Source: Lewinellaceae bacterium (lineage in GTDB: Bacteria > Bacteroidota > Bacteroidia > Chitinophagales > Saprospiraceae). Taken from it: DNA of 64,000 nucleotides. The stretch spans positions 248,001-312,000 of the forward strand of contig JADJRC010000050.1 of assembly GCA_016712415.1 (NCBI GenBank). Reading direction: 5' to 3'. Of the stretch, positions 27,735 to 37,692 are shown one piece after another. Each line of letters begins with the position of its first letter. Position 1 is the first letter of the stretch. Made by a program: the position numbers and the translations under genes. The notes under the pieces are model-generated. The model was not told the origin of the DNA, ran no database searches, and was given only the letters and a program-made list of their open reading frames with translations.

Positions 27735-28880
27735 TTGCTCGACGAATACCATGTCACCCAGTTTGCGCTCGGCCCGGTGTACAAATGTTTTGGCGATGAA
27801 TACAAGGTATTTGAAGGCCGGCAATTGTCGCGCCAGCCCAATACCGACCTGCAGTTCATCTCGAGGGTGCGCGAAATAGAGGGCCAACGTCATGTGTTCA
27901 ACAATAAACCCGTCATCGTTGCGGAATACGATGTACCGGCAGATGCCTGGTTCTACACCCAAAATGCCGTGCCGGAAATGCCGTATTCGGTGTTGATGGA
28001 GGTGGCGTTGCAACCTTGCGGGTTCCTGGGCGCTTACCTGGGCAGCACGCTGGCGGCTTCTGAAAAAGACCTGTTTTTCCGCAACCTCGACGGCGACGGC
28101 GAAATGCTCCGAAGGGTCGACCTGCGGGGTAAAACGGTGACCAACCGCGCCTGCCTGGTAAGCCACACCAGTCTGGGCGGAACGGTGTTGCAGCGCTATA
28201 CCTTTGAGCTGTCGGTCGACGGCGCGCCGTTTTACAAAGGCAATTCCTCCTTTGGATTCTTTACCAAAGACGACCTGTCGAGCCAGGCAGGTCTCGATCA
28301 GGGCCAGCACAAGGCATCGTGGCTCCAGGAAAACGCCCACGCTGCGGGCAACAGCCTGACGATAAAACTCGATTCGCTGTTTGGAAAGATGAAACTGTTC
28401 CAGTCGACCGTTCCGGCATCGCCTCATCTGCATCTGGCCGGCGGACAACTCCGTTTTCTCGATAGCGCCACGATCGTCCGGGAGGGAGGCAAATACGGTA
28501 AAGGTTATATTTACGCCAGTAAAATTGTTAAAGCGCACGACTGGTATTTCACCTGTCATTTTTACCAGGACCCCGTCATGCCTGGCTCGCTGGGCGTGGA
28601 AGCCATTATCGAGGCCATACAGTTATTCGCCTTGCAGCAGGGGCTTGGAGCGGATTTGAACAACGCAGGGTTTTGGCAGGTGGCGCCGCACCGTACGGTG
28701 TGGAAATACAGGGGACAAATCCTGCAACACGACCCGGAAATGCACCTGGAAGCACATATTAAAGACATTAAAAAAGCGGATAACGGCGTGGTGCTGACAG
28801 CAGATGCCAGTTTGTGGAAAGGGACGCTGCGTATCTATGAAGTGACCGACCTGGCCGTATTAATCGGCTCCGGCCAATAA
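27735..28880 (+). CDS. PUFA synthase second FabA-like dehydratase (C-terminal part of PfaC)
   Basis: The 381-codon frame encodes a second double hot-dog dehydratase. The motif HFYQDPVMPGSLGVEAIIEA is the FabA active-site signature (His, and Glu in place of the usual Asp, as common in PUFA synthases). No ATG occurs near the start; the frame is open back to 27675 and reads LENPAQLREGIFVKPVDPP, which is the expected linker between the two DH domains of PfaC. The likely truth is one PfaC gene 21911-28880 split by a missing or extra base at 27660-27675. If the break is real, a TTG at 27735 would have to serve as start. The DH pair would introduce and isomerise double bonds, retaining cis unsaturation. 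Confidence 0.88.
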   Translation: MLDEYHVTQFALGPVYKCFGDEYKVFEGRQLSRQPNTDLQFISRVREIEGQRHVFNNKPVIVAEYDVPADAWFYTQNAVPEMPYSVLMEVALQPCGFLGAYLGSTLAASEKDLFFRNLDGDGEMLRRVDLRGKTVTNRACLVSHTSLGGTVLQRYTFELSVDGAPFYKGNSSFGFFTKDDLSSQAGLDQGQHKASWLQENAHAAGNSLTIKLDSLFGKMKLFQSTVPASPHLHLAGGQLRFLDSATIVREGGKYGKGYIYASKIVKAHDWYFTCHFYQDPVMPGSLGVEAIIEAIQLFALQQGLGADLNNAGFWQVAPHRTVWKYRGQILQHDPEMHLEAHIKDIKKADNGVVLTADASLWKGTLRIYEVTDLAVLIGSGQ

Positions 28881-28890
28881 AAACGATCAA

Positions 28891-30531
28891 ATGACCGATA
28901 CACTTACCACACCGGCCGTATTCAGAGGCCTGTCGTTTCAGCAGCAGCCGGGTTCCGCCAAATGGTTTGGCCAGGCGGGCGCCCTTTCCTTTACGGAGGA
29001 AGGCATGCGCCGGATACTGGAAAATCTGGAGCGCCGCTGTTTCATCGTTCGGCAGGAGTCTGGCGAGATCGGTGTCGCCGACAGCATCGGCACCGACAAC
29101 CCGGCAGACCTGGCGCGCATGGAACTCATCGCCACCTTGCCCGCTTTTCAGCCCGAGCAATTGGGCGACCCGGCGTTCCGCCGTACCTATGGATTAAAAT
29201 ACAACTACATGGCAGGCGCCATGGCCAACGGTATTGCCTCTGCCGAACTGGTGATCGCCTTGGGCAAGGCAGGCATGCTGGCGGCTTTTGGTGCAGGCGG
29301 ACTGGTGCTCAGCCGGGTCGAGACATCTATTGATACTATTCAGGCGGCATTGCCGGACGGACCCTATGCCGTCAACCTGATCCACAGTCCCAGCGAAGAG
29401 GCACTGGAACGCGATGGCGTGGAGTTGTTCCTGCGCAAAGGCGTGCGCGTGATAGAAGCCTCTGCATTTCTGGCGTTGACGCCACACGTCGTACGGTACC
29501 GGCTGGCCGGCTTGCGCGAAAATGCCGATGGCTCCGTGCATATCGGCCACCGCATCATCGCCAAGGTTTCCCGATTGGAGGTGGCTGCGCAGTTCATGCG
29601 ACCCGCTCCGGATTCCATTTTGCAACCCCTGCTCGAAGCAGGCATGATCACACCTGAACAGGCACGCCTTGCCGCTCGTGTCCCTATGGCCGACGACATC
29701 ACGGTGGAGGCCGACTCCGGTGGTCATACCGACAACCGGTCGCTGGTATGCCTGCTGCCCGCCATGACAGCATTGCGCGACCAAATACAACAGCAGTATA
29801 ATTTTCCCGAACCGGTACGGGTCGGCGCCGCAGGAGGCATTGGCACCCCGGAGGCCGCATTAGCCGCCTATTCAATGGGGGCAGCTTATATTGTCACCGG
29901 CTCCATCAACCAGGCCTGCCGGGAGTCGGGCTCTTCCGACCATGTGCGCAAAGTGCTCGCACAGGCAGATATGACCGACACGATCATGGCGCCTGCCGCC
30001 GATATGTTCGAGATGGGTGTCAAACTGCAGGTTTTGAAAAAAGGAACACTCTTCGGGCTGCGCGCCCAAAAGTTGCTCGACCTGTACCTGGCCTATGATA
30101 GCTGGACCGAAATTCCGGAAAAGGACAGGCTGAACCTGGAAAAGAACCTGTTTCGCGGGCAGTTTGATCAAATCTGGCAGCAATGCGTGGCTTTTTTCCA
30201 GGAGCGGGATCCGGAACAGATTGTGCGGGCCGAGAACAACCCCAAACGCAAGATGGCGCTGGTATTCCGCTGGTACCTGGGACTGTCGTCGGCCTGGGCC
30301 AACCGCGGAGAGCCGGGACGTGAACTGGACTACCAGATCTGGTGCGGTCCGGCGATGGGGGCTTTCAACCAATGGGTAAAAGGGTCACGGCTGGAAGATT
30401 GGGCGCAACGCGGGGTAGCGGATGTGGCCCTGCAGATGCTTCATGGCGCGGCCTATCTGAGCCGGTTGCAGTACCTGACCATGCACGGCGTGCAGGTTGA
30501 TTCCCTGTTAAAGAGGGTGCACATCCGGTAG
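28891..30531 (+). CDS. pfaD: PUFA synthase trans-acting enoyl reductase
   Basis: The 546-residue protein is a PfaD-type FMN enoyl reductase of the nitronate monooxygenase/2-nitropropane dioxygenase barrel family. Recognisable segments are LKYNYMAGAMANGIASAELV, TVEADSGGHTDNRSL, the phosphate-binding RVGAAGGIGTPEA and the C-terminal NPKRKMALVFRWYLGLSSAW, which is diagnostic for PfaD. It reduces selected enoyl intermediates on the ACPs and thereby sets which double bonds are kept. It begins 10 bp after the DH part and ends 24 bp inside the convergent PPTase gene. Confidence 0.95.
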   Translation: MTDTLTTPAVFRGLSFQQQPGSAKWFGQAGALSFTEEGMRRILENLERRCFIVRQESGEIGVADSIGTDNPADLARMELIATLPAFQPEQLGDPAFRRTYGLKYNYMAGAMANGIASAELVIALGKAGMLAAFGAGGLVLSRVETSIDTIQAALPDGPYAVNLIHSPSEEALERDGVELFLRKGVRVIEASAFLALTPHVVRYRLAGLRENADGSVHIGHRIIAKVSRLEVAAQFMRPAPDSILQPLLEAGMITPEQARLAARVPMADDITVEADSGGHTDNRSLVCLLPAMTALRDQIQQQYNFPEPVRVGAAGGIGTPEAALAAYSMGAAYIVTGSINQACRESGSSDHVRKVLAQADMTDTIMAPAADMFEMGVKLQVLKKGTLFGLRAQKLLDLYLAYDSWTEIPEKDRLNLEKNLFRGQFDQIWQQCVAFFQERDPEQIVRAENNPKRKMALVFRWYLGLSSAWANRGEPGRELDYQIWCGPAMGAFNQWVKGSRLEDWAQRGVADVALQMLHGAAYLSRLQYLTMHGVQVDSLLKRVHIR

Positions 30532-31268
30532 CCGGAACAGGGACACGTCCCATGTGCAGCCTTGCATGGCAACGGCAGCGCAACAGTTTTTAGTCAAATC
30601 AATATCGCGAACAAACCAGTCGTTCTGTTGAAGTTGAGCCATCGCCTCTCCTTCATATTGGACGGGCTGTTCTGGCGTATGGCGCACATCGAACTGGCGC
30701 AGGGGCAGAGTTAATCCCTGGCCCATACCTTTAATAAAGGCCTCTTTCCGTGTCCAGAATGTGAAAAAGTGTGGTGCTGCTGTGCCGCCGGGAGCTCCAG
30801 GAGTGTCGCCAATTCGCCTTCCGAAAACACCAATGCCCCGGTCTGTTCGATCTGAATATCATCGCGAATGGATTCAATATCCACCCCAACGGCTCCGTCG
30901 AGGGTGAAGGCAAAAAGCGCATGATCGTTGGAATGCGCCATATTGAAAAACAAGGGACGCCTGCCGGAGGATGGTTCAAGGGATGGTTTTCCAAAAGCAT
31001 TGTATTCGAAACGGATCGAAGCCGGTTCCACTTGCAGGTAGCGCCCCAGAATATGCCGCAACATGCCGCGCCCGCTCATAAAAAAGTCGCGATGCCGGTC
31101 GAAGGAGAACTTTTCTGCCCGCCTGCGTTCATCCTGAGAAAGCGACGCCTGAAAATATTGTTGCCGGGTTTCTTCCACATCCAAACGGGCAAACCAGATA
31201 TGCACCGATGAAGTGTTCAGCATCAATTCATCGGGCGGGAGCGCCCAGGGCGGGTCCGGTAAAATCAT
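30508..31268 (-). pseudogene. 4'-phosphopantetheinyl transferase (Sfp/PfaE type), frameshifted
   Basis: From ATG 31268 the frame gives an Sfp-type transferase N-half with FSFDRHRDFFMSGRGMLRHI, NMAHSNDHALFAF and the Mg-binding GVDIESI. It then loses the family likeness after LLELPAAQQHH. The missing second motif appears in another frame (HFFTFWTRKEAFIKGMGQGL) and continues to a stop at 30508. Restoring one base near 30766-30785 joins them into a normal protein of about 253 residues. It would attach phosphopantetheine to the three ACPs of the cluster, in the role of PfaE. It converges with pfaD and overlaps its end by 24 bp. Whether the break is real decides if the cluster can be activated in cis. 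I favour sequence error because the same defect occurs in gyrA. Confidence 0.88.
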
Positions 31269-31307
31269 AATTGAACAGGAATTGCATCGGTTTGTATGGC
31301 AAAAGGT

Positions 31308-31315
31308 CAAAGATA
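31308..31315 (-). promoter_or_regulatory. Possible -7 box of the PPTase gene
   Basis: The minus strand reads TATCTTTG, an exact TAnnTTTG box, 40 bp upstream of ATG 31268. No well-spaced TTTG was found upstream, so the call is weak. The rest of the 475-bp gap (31269-31743) up to the HYR gene is AT-rich and holds no gene I can support. Confidence 0.4.
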
Positions 31316-31743
31316 GGATCAAACAGGGTCAAAAGATGCACTTCCATGTTGCACCATTTCACACTGCCAAAAGTCATCTGTTTGACAAATCTGCGATTTT
31401 CAGTGGTTTGCAACTGTACAGTAATTACTTTTGGGAATTACAATCACCTGCTGTTTATAATCTTCTTCCCTCCTGTATCCGCGGCGGCAATCTTGTCCGC
31501 ATGCTTCCATGAACAGTGAAACAGCCTGCATTGGCAGGATTTGTTTTGTGGTATACCGTAGGCCTTTCAGGCCCGCTACCCGGAACAACAGACTACCGAT
31601 TACACTTAATACTGGCCCCCTCAAAGGCGATATACCGTACTTTCTGCCATTGCGGAAGACGTGGATATTGCCCTGTTCATATTGTATTAATGTGCCAGGC
31701 ACTTCTATTTAAATCATTTTAATATTCACTAAAATTCTCGCAA

Positions 31744-33339
31744 ATGAGGACTTTGACACATCTTCCTTTATTGTTGCGGCGAAAAACCAGGCTACTTTCG
31801 CTCTTACTTTTGTGTATGGGTGTGGTTGCCGGTTTGAACGCCCAGACGGCAAACACTTACGCTTTCACGACTTCAACCGGCGCCACACTCGATGTGATGG
31901 CGGGCGCAGCAACGGCAATCGGCGCCAGTGTGGACGACACTCCATCCGGAATCCTGGACATAGGATTCAGTTTTTCCTACGAAGGGACGGCTTATACCCA
32001 GTTTTCGGTTTCCCCCGACGGGTTTATCAAACTGGGATCGCCGGCTGCTGTATCGCAGTTCTCGAACAGTATCGTCAGTACGACCAATATTCCCAAACTT
32101 TTTCCTTACTGGGATGATCTGGCGACCGGAACCACGGGTAATGTGACCTATTTGGTGACCGGCAGCGCGCCAAACCGAGTCCTTAAAGTACAGTGGTTTG
32201 TTACAATTCCCAGAAATACAGTAGGCGCAGCCAACAGCACGATGCAGGCCTGGCTGTATGAAACCACGAATGTGATCGAATTCCGTTACGGCGCGGTCGG
32301 TGGCAACTCCTCCTCTGCTTCTCTGGGCATTAACGGAGCCACCGCCACGAATTTTCACAGTATTACTTCTACAACCCATACTTCAAGTACGGTAACGGCC
32401 AACAACAGCAACACTATTTGGCCGGGTTCAGGAAGGCAATACACCTTCACACCGCCGCAACCATGCGCCGGCACGCCTTCCGGAGGCGCCACAGTAGCCT
32501 CTGCAAACCCGGTTTGTTCCGGCGTGAGTTTTTCACTCAGCCTTTCCGGCGCAACGCAGGGTCTGGGGCTGGCCTTCCAATGGCAGTCCTCCTCAGACGG
32601 GGTTTCCTATTCTGACATCGGCGGTGCAACCAACTCCTCCCTGACCACCACCGCAACATCTACGACCTGGTATCAGTGTATCGTAACCTGTAACAACAGC
32701 GGGCAGAGCGCTACCTCGACGGCTTTAATGGTCAACGTAACCCCCGAGCCGGTGGGCAATACCTTTGCCAATCCGATCATCCTGGGTGCGCTTCCCCAAA
32801 CGGTACCAGGTAACAACCTCGCTGCCAACTGCTGGACGAGCACCTACTCCGGCGCCAACGCGCAGTCTTCTCCGGATGTATTCTACCAGTTTCAGGTAAC
32901 GGATTGCAACGACAATATCGCGATTTCGCTGTGCGGATCTTCTTTCGATACTTACCTGCACATTCTGGATGCCTCAGGGACCCAGATTGCATTTAATGAC
33001 GACAACGGGCCGCTTTGTTCGGGAGCACAGTCGTCCATCTCGCTGACCGCACCTGCCATCGGCACCTATTATGCTGTGGTTGAGGGCTTTAGTTCCAATA
33101 CGGGCAATTATACGCTGGCCATTACAACGACCGACATCACCCCGCCTTCCATCACTTGCCCGGCTAATGTGGTGGCGAACAATGACCCCGGCGCCTGTGG
33201 TGCAGCCATCGCTTATTCGGTCACCGCTTCCGACAATTGCAGCGCTACCGTGACGCAGGGCATGGGTCTTGCATCGGGCGTTTGTTCCCGATCGGAACAA
33301 CCACCAACACTTTCACCGCTACCGATGGCGCCGGCTTGA
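31744..33339 (+). CDS. Giant HYR-repeat T9SS adhesin, N-terminal part (frame breaks at about 33280)
   Basis: This is the first 530 codons of a ~1970-residue surface protein. It has a long Arg-rich signal peptide ending near LNAQ, then an N-terminal domain of the kind found in Bacteroidota surface proteins (YTQFSVSPDGFIKLG), and an Ig-like segment with VCSGVSFSLSLSGATQGLG. A PPC-type domain follows (FDTYLHILDASGTQIAFNDD and GTYYAVVEGFSSNTGNY), then the first HYR repeat (ITCPANVVANNDPGACGAA). After GMGLASG the frame runs into unrelated residues and stops. The other frame continues LFPIGTTTNTFTATDGAG, the exact second half of an HYR repeat. One missing base at 33278-33284 explains it. Read this and the next entry as one gene, 31744-37664. 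Confidence 0.9.
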   Translation: MRTLTHLPLLLRRKTRLLSLLLLCMGVVAGLNAQTANTYAFTTSTGATLDVMAGAATAIGASVDDTPSGILDIGFSFSYEGTAYTQFSVSPDGFIKLGSPAAVSQFSNSIVSTTNIPKLFPYWDDLATGTTGNVTYLVTGSAPNRVLKVQWFVTIPRNTVGAANSTMQAWLYETTNVIEFRYGAVGGNSSSASLGINGATATNFHSITSTTHTSSTVTANNSNTIWPGSGRQYTFTPPQPCAGTPSGGATVASANPVCSGVSFSLSLSGATQGLGLAFQWQSSSDGVSYSDIGGATNSSLTTTATSTTWYQCIVTCNNSGQSATSTALMVNVTPEPVGNTFANPIILGALPQTVPGNNLAANCWTSTYSGANAQSSPDVFYQFQVTDCNDNIAISLCGSSFDTYLHILDASGTQIAFNDDNGPLCSGAQSSISLTAPAIGTYYAVVEGFSSNTGNYTLAITTTDITPPSITCPANVVANNDPGACGAAIAYSVTASDNCSATVTQGMGLASGVCSRSEQPPTLSPLPMAPA

Positions 33340-36300
33340 GCGCTGCGTGCAGCTTCTCGGTAACCGTATCTGACAACCAGGCGCCTGTCATCAACGACTG
33401 CGGCGGCAACCAGGTACTGGCAGGCAATGCCAATTGCCAGGTGGCCCTGCCCGACCTGACCGGCAATATTGATTTTAGCAACAACTGTCCCGGTATTACC
33501 ATTGTGCAATCTCCCGTGGCCGGTACGGTCATTATGGGCAGCACTACTGTCAACTTTACACTTACCGACGCTGTCGGCAACTCCAGTCAGTGCTCCGTCA
33601 ATGTATCCATCCAGGATAACACACCGCCGACGCTCAATTGCCCGGCCTCTGTTGCCGTAGGCACGTCGATGGGTTCCTGCGACGGCGTGGCAACTTTTGC
33701 CCCAACGGCTACGGACAACTGCGACAACAACGTAACGATTATGCAAACCGGAGGTCCGGCGAGCGGCTCTGTATTCAGCCTGGGCTCCACACCGATCAGT
33801 TTCAGCGCCACGGACGATGCGGGCAATACTTCCAATTGCAGTTTCAATGTAGTGGTATCTGACGACGATGCTCCGACGATCACGGCATGCCCACCGGATA
33901 TTTCTGTAAGTACGGATGCCAACTGCGAAGCGATCACGGGAAATTATACCGGACTGGTAATGGCGAATGACAACTGTTCGCCGAGTGTTACTATTTCGCA
34001 AAACCCTGCACCCGGCACGATCAGCGGCGGCTTCCTGACCATCGTCATGACCGCAACCGATGCTGCCGGCAACGCTTCTACCTGTTCGTTCCAAACGACA
34101 GCAGAGGATATGACTCCGCCGACGATCACCTGCCCGGCAACACAGTCGTTCAATGCTGATGCCGATTGTCAGACGCCACTGCCCGACTTTACCGTTTTGG
34201 CTTCGGCAACCGACAACTGCGGCGGATTCACCGTTACCCAAAGCCCTGCTGCCGGCACAGAAGTCGGTTTCGGCCAGACACTGGTAACGCTGACCGTTAC
34301 GGATGGCGCCAACCTGTCGGCCTCCTGCGTCATGGAAGCGTATTCCGTCGACGTAACGCCGCCGATAACGACCTGCCCCGACGACCAGGTTCTGAATACC
34401 GATCCGAATACCTGCACGGCAGTAGCCATGTTCATTTGCCCGCTGGCGCCCGACAACTGTTCGGGTTCTGCCAACCCGGTGCATATTCTCGGACTGCTGA
34501 GCGGCGATGCGTTCCCGCTTGGCGTGAATATCGTGGGCTTCCAGGCCACCGATGCTTCTGGCAATTCTTCTTCCTGCACCTTTACGATCACGGTGGTCGA
34601 CAACGACCCGCCGTACCTGTCCTGCTCGCCGAATATTGTTATGGATACCGATCCGGGTCTTTGTTCGGCAGTAGTCAACTGGTCTGATCCCACCACGCAC
34701 GACAATTGCGGCGTGCCGACGCTGGTTCAAACCGCAGGGCCGGTCAATGGTTCTGCCTTCCCGAAGGGAGTAACAACGGTTGCATTCAAATCGACCGATG
34801 GTTCGGGCAACATGACCACCTGCAGTTATACCGTAACTGTAAATGACAACGAAGCGCCCACCATCAGCTGCCCCGCCAATATCGTTGTGGGCAACGACCT
34901 GAACCAGTGTGGTGCAAATGTTACATATACTACGCCGACGTTCAACGATAACTGCCCCGGTGCAACCATCATGCAAACCGCAGGTATCGCCAGCGGCGGT
35001 TTCTTCCCGGTAGGCACGACGACAAATATGTTCAAGGTAACCGATGCTTCCGGCAATATGGCAACCTGCAGTTTTACCGTCACGGTGAACGACACGCAGG
35101 CGCCGACGATCACCTGCCCGGCCAATATCGTACAAAACAACGACCAGGATGAGTGCGGCGCGGTTGTAACGTATGCCAATCCGGCATTCAGCGACAACTG
35201 CCCCGGCGCAACCATCATGCTGGTGAGCGGCCTGCCCAGCGGGTCTTTCTTCCCCGTAGGCGTCACCACCAACGTGTGGAAAGTGACGGATGCAGCCGGT
35301 AACATGGCGACCTGTTCCTTTACCATAACGGTACTCGACGTTCAGCCGCCCGTATTCAACAACTGCCCAGGCAACATCGTACAGGTAAACGATCCGGGTG
35401 TCTGTGGCGCAGTCGTCAACTGGCCGAAAATCACGGCATCCGACAACTGTCCCGGTGTGGTCGTGACCTTTGTTAGCGGCATGGCAAGCGGTTCGCTGTT
35501 CGCAGTGGGCACCACCACCGTCGTTTACAAAGCAACGGACGCTTCCAACAATATGGCTACCTGCAGCTTCACGGTGACCGTACTCGACAACGAGAACCCG
35601 AGCATCACCTGCCCGTCGAATATCACGAAGAACAACGACTACAACAAGTGTTCTGCATTTATCGCCAATCTCGGCCCTGTTTCGGCAACGGATAACTGCG
35701 GTGTAACAGGCATTACCAACGACGGCATCGGCACTTACCCGGTAGGCGTTACCAATGTAACCTATACTGCCGTTGATGCTGCGGGCAACGATATCACCTG
35801 CGTACAAACGGTGACCATCGTCGACGCACAGTTCCCGGTAGCTGTTTGTCCGGATGACATTTACACGATCAACGATCCGAACCTGGCCTGCCAGGTGGCT
35901 GTAAACTATGTGACCTCCGGCTCTGACAACTGTCCCGGATTTGTGGTGGAAACCACCGAATGGCCACACTCCGACAACGGCCTGTTCTCCATCGGTACCA
36001 CGATGGTGATGGTTATCGTTACTGATGCCGCAGGCAACCAGGACATGTGTACCTTCAATATTGTTGTTGAACCGGGTGCTGAGATATGCAACGGTCTCGA
36101 CGACGACTGCGACGGTTATGTGGACGAATCCGATGATGCCTGGCGCCAGGTGGATAACGTGAGTGCAGCCAACGGCCAGTCAGATGACCTTTACGGCACC
36201 AGCGTATCTGTATTCGGCAATTACGCCGTTGTCGGCGCTAAAAACTCCGACATCAACGGCAACAACTCCGGCGTTGCATACATCCTGAAAAGCGATGAAC

Positions 36301-37664
36301 TCAACCCGGACAACTGGGAACAGGTGGCAGTGCTCAACCCGGCACAAGTCGGCGCTGATGACCAGTTCGGCGCAAGTGTAGGCATCGCCAGCAATATCCT
36401 CGTGGTAGGCGCTCCGAAAGACGACGACCTCGGTCTGGATGCCGGCGCGGCATATATCTACGTGAAAAACGCCTCCAACACCTGGAATATGGTGAAAAAG
36501 GTGACCGCTGCAGACGCTAATGCCGGCGACGACTTCGGTTCGGCAGTAGCAGTGATGGGCGATCATGTGCTCATCGGTGCTGCCATGAACGACGAAAAAG
36601 GCCTGAATGCCGGCGCGGCATACCTGTTCAGCAAAGACCAGGGTGGCTCCAACAACTGGGGTCAGGTAGCCAAACTTACCGCTACCGACGGACAGGCCGG
36701 CGACATGTTCGGCACCAGCCTCGACATTGACGGCGATTTCGCATTGATCAGCGCCAATCTCGACGATAACAACGGCAAGATCAACTCCGGTTCGGCTTAC
36801 CTCTTCTCGAAAGACCAGGGCGGCGCCAACACATGGGGTCAGGTGAAAAAACTGACCGCTAACGACGAGAACTCGTTCGACAACTTCGGCGTGAGCGTGA
36901 GCATCAATGCCGACTATCTGATCATCGGCGCCAACCTGAACGACGACAAGGGCAGCAACTCCGGCTCGGCATACATCTTCGAACGCAACTTCGGCGGTGC
37001 AACCAACAGCTGGGGCCAGGCCATCAAACTGTTGGCACAGGACGGCACGCAGAGCGACCAATTGGGCATTGCGGTATCCATCAACGGCAACTACGCAGTA
37101 GCAGGCGCCCGTTTTGACAACATCAAGGGCACCAACTCCGGTGCGGCATATGTATGGCAGCGCCAGGTGAACGGTCAATGGGAGTATGTGAGCAAGATTC
37201 ACGACAACCAGGGCACTAAAAACGACCAGTTCGCTACAACCCTTGATATCTACAAGCGCACGATCATCGTCGGCTCCATCCGCGACGACGTAGCAGGCAA
37301 AACCGACCAGGGCAGCGTCAGCTTCTTCTCTGCAGGTTGCGACGACAACCTGATCGGCGACAACCCTGTGAACAGTTTTGTCAACAACAACAACGGCACA
37401 CACGCCACTGAATTCGGCGTGAAAGCATATCCGCAACCTTTCAGCGACGTACTGAACATCGAGATTGAGGTGAAAGCCGCTACCAACGCCCGCGTGGTGA
37501 TCTGGAACGCTTTCGGTCAGGAAATCGCCACCGTGTACAACGGCGCCCTGGAAGGCAACACGACCCTGCGCTGGGATTCGGCACGCTTTGCTGCGGGCTC
37601 CTATTTCCTGCGCGTTGAAGCAGACGACATGACGGAAGTACGACCCATCGTACTCGTTCGTTAA
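33237..37664 (+). CDS. Giant HYR-repeat T9SS adhesin, C-terminal part: HYR x11, FG-GAP, sorting domain
   Basis: Native sequence starts at about 33281; the first ~14 codons of this frame are out of register. It holds eleven more hyalin (HYR) repeats of about 80 residues, each with a CPxNI...DNC pattern and ending TFSVTV-like, giving twelve in all. A Ca-binding-like CNGLDDDCDGYVDE motif follows, then about six FG-GAP/integrin-alpha-like repeats (GTSVSVFGNYAVVGAKNSD and variants). The C-terminus is a T9SS type A sorting domain (YPQPFSDVLNIEI...GSYFLRVEADD). HYR domains are Ig-like adhesion modules. The protein is probably a surface or matrix adhesin exported by the type IX system. It is monocistronic, with a strong terminator 28 bp downstream. 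Confidence 0.93.
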   Translation: MQRYRDAGHGSCIGRLFPIGTTTNTFTATDGAGLSAACSFSVTVSDNQAPVINDCGGNQVLAGNANCQVALPDLTGNIDFSNNCPGITIVQSPVAGTVIMGSTTVNFTLTDAVGNSSQCSVNVSIQDNTPPTLNCPASVAVGTSMGSCDGVATFAPTATDNCDNNVTIMQTGGPASGSVFSLGSTPISFSATDDAGNTSNCSFNVVVSDDDAPTITACPPDISVSTDANCEAITGNYTGLVMANDNCSPSVTISQNPAPGTISGGFLTIVMTATDAAGNASTCSFQTTAEDMTPPTITCPATQSFNADADCQTPLPDFTVLASATDNCGGFTVTQSPAAGTEVGFGQTLVTLTVTDGANLSASCVMEAYSVDVTPPITTCPDDQVLNTDPNTCTAVAMFICPLAPDNCSGSANPVHILGLLSGDAFPLGVNIVGFQATDASGNSSSCTFTITVVDNDPPYLSCSPNIVMDTDPGLCSAVVNWSDPTTHDNCGVPTLVQTAGPVNGSAFPKGVTTVAFKSTDGSGNMTTCSYTVTVNDNEAPTISCPANIVVGNDLNQCGANVTYTTPTFNDNCPGATIMQTAGIASGGFFPVGTTTNMFKVTDASGNMATCSFTVTVNDTQAPTITCPANIVQNNDQDECGAVVTYANPAFSDNCPGATIMLVSGLPSGSFFPVGVTTNVWKVTDAAGNMATCSFTITVLDVQPPVFNNCPGNIVQVNDPGVCGAVVNWPKITASDNCPGVVVTFVSGMASGSLFAVGTTTVVYKATDASNNMATCSFTVTVLDNENPSITCPSNITKNNDYNKCSAFIANLGPVSATDNCGVTGITNDGIGTYPVGVTNVTYTAVDAAGNDITCVQTVTIVDAQFPVAVCPDDIYTINDPNLACQVAVNYVTSGSDNCPGFVVETTEWPHSDNGLFSIGTTMVMVIVTDAAGNQDMCTFNIVVEPGAEICNGLDDDCDGYVDESDDAWRQVDNVSAANGQSDDLYGTSVSVFGNYAVVGAKNSDINGNNSGVAYILKSDELNPDNWEQVAVLNPAQVGADDQFGASVGIASNILVVGAPKDDDLGLDAGAAYIYVKNASNTWNMVKKVTAADANAGDDFGSAVAVMGDHVLIGAAMNDEKGLNAGAAYLFSKDQGGSNNWGQVAKLTATDGQAGDMFGTSLDIDGDFALISANLDDNNGKINSGSAYLFSKDQGGANTWGQVKKLTANDENSFDNFGVSVSINADYLIIGANLNDDKGSNSGSAYIFERNFGGATNSWGQAIKLLAQDGTQSDQLGIAVSINGNYAVAGARFDNIKGTNSGAAYVWQRQVNGQWEYVSKIHDNQGTKNDQFATTLDIYKRTIIVGSIRDDVAGKTDQGSVSFFSAGCDDNLIGDNPVNSFVNNNNGTHATEFGVKAYPQPFSDVLNIEIEVKAATNARVVIWNAFGQEIATVYNGALEGNTTLRWDSARFAAGSYFLRVEADDMTEVRPIVLVR

Positions 37665-37692
37665 TACCTTCGGTTATACCTGAAAAATTCAG

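Noticed and set aside
30508..31268. PPTase as a truly dead gene that silences the PUFA cluster
   Set aside because: The same one-base defect affects gyrA and others, so sequence error is the simpler reading. The loss could also be covered by another PPTase in the genome.
33213..35969. Very long (918-codon) open frame antisense to the HYR repeats
   Set aside because: It mirrors the sense-strand repeat periodicity, has low-complexity Arg/Gly/His-rich composition and no recognisable domain. The sense strand encodes clear HYR repeats.
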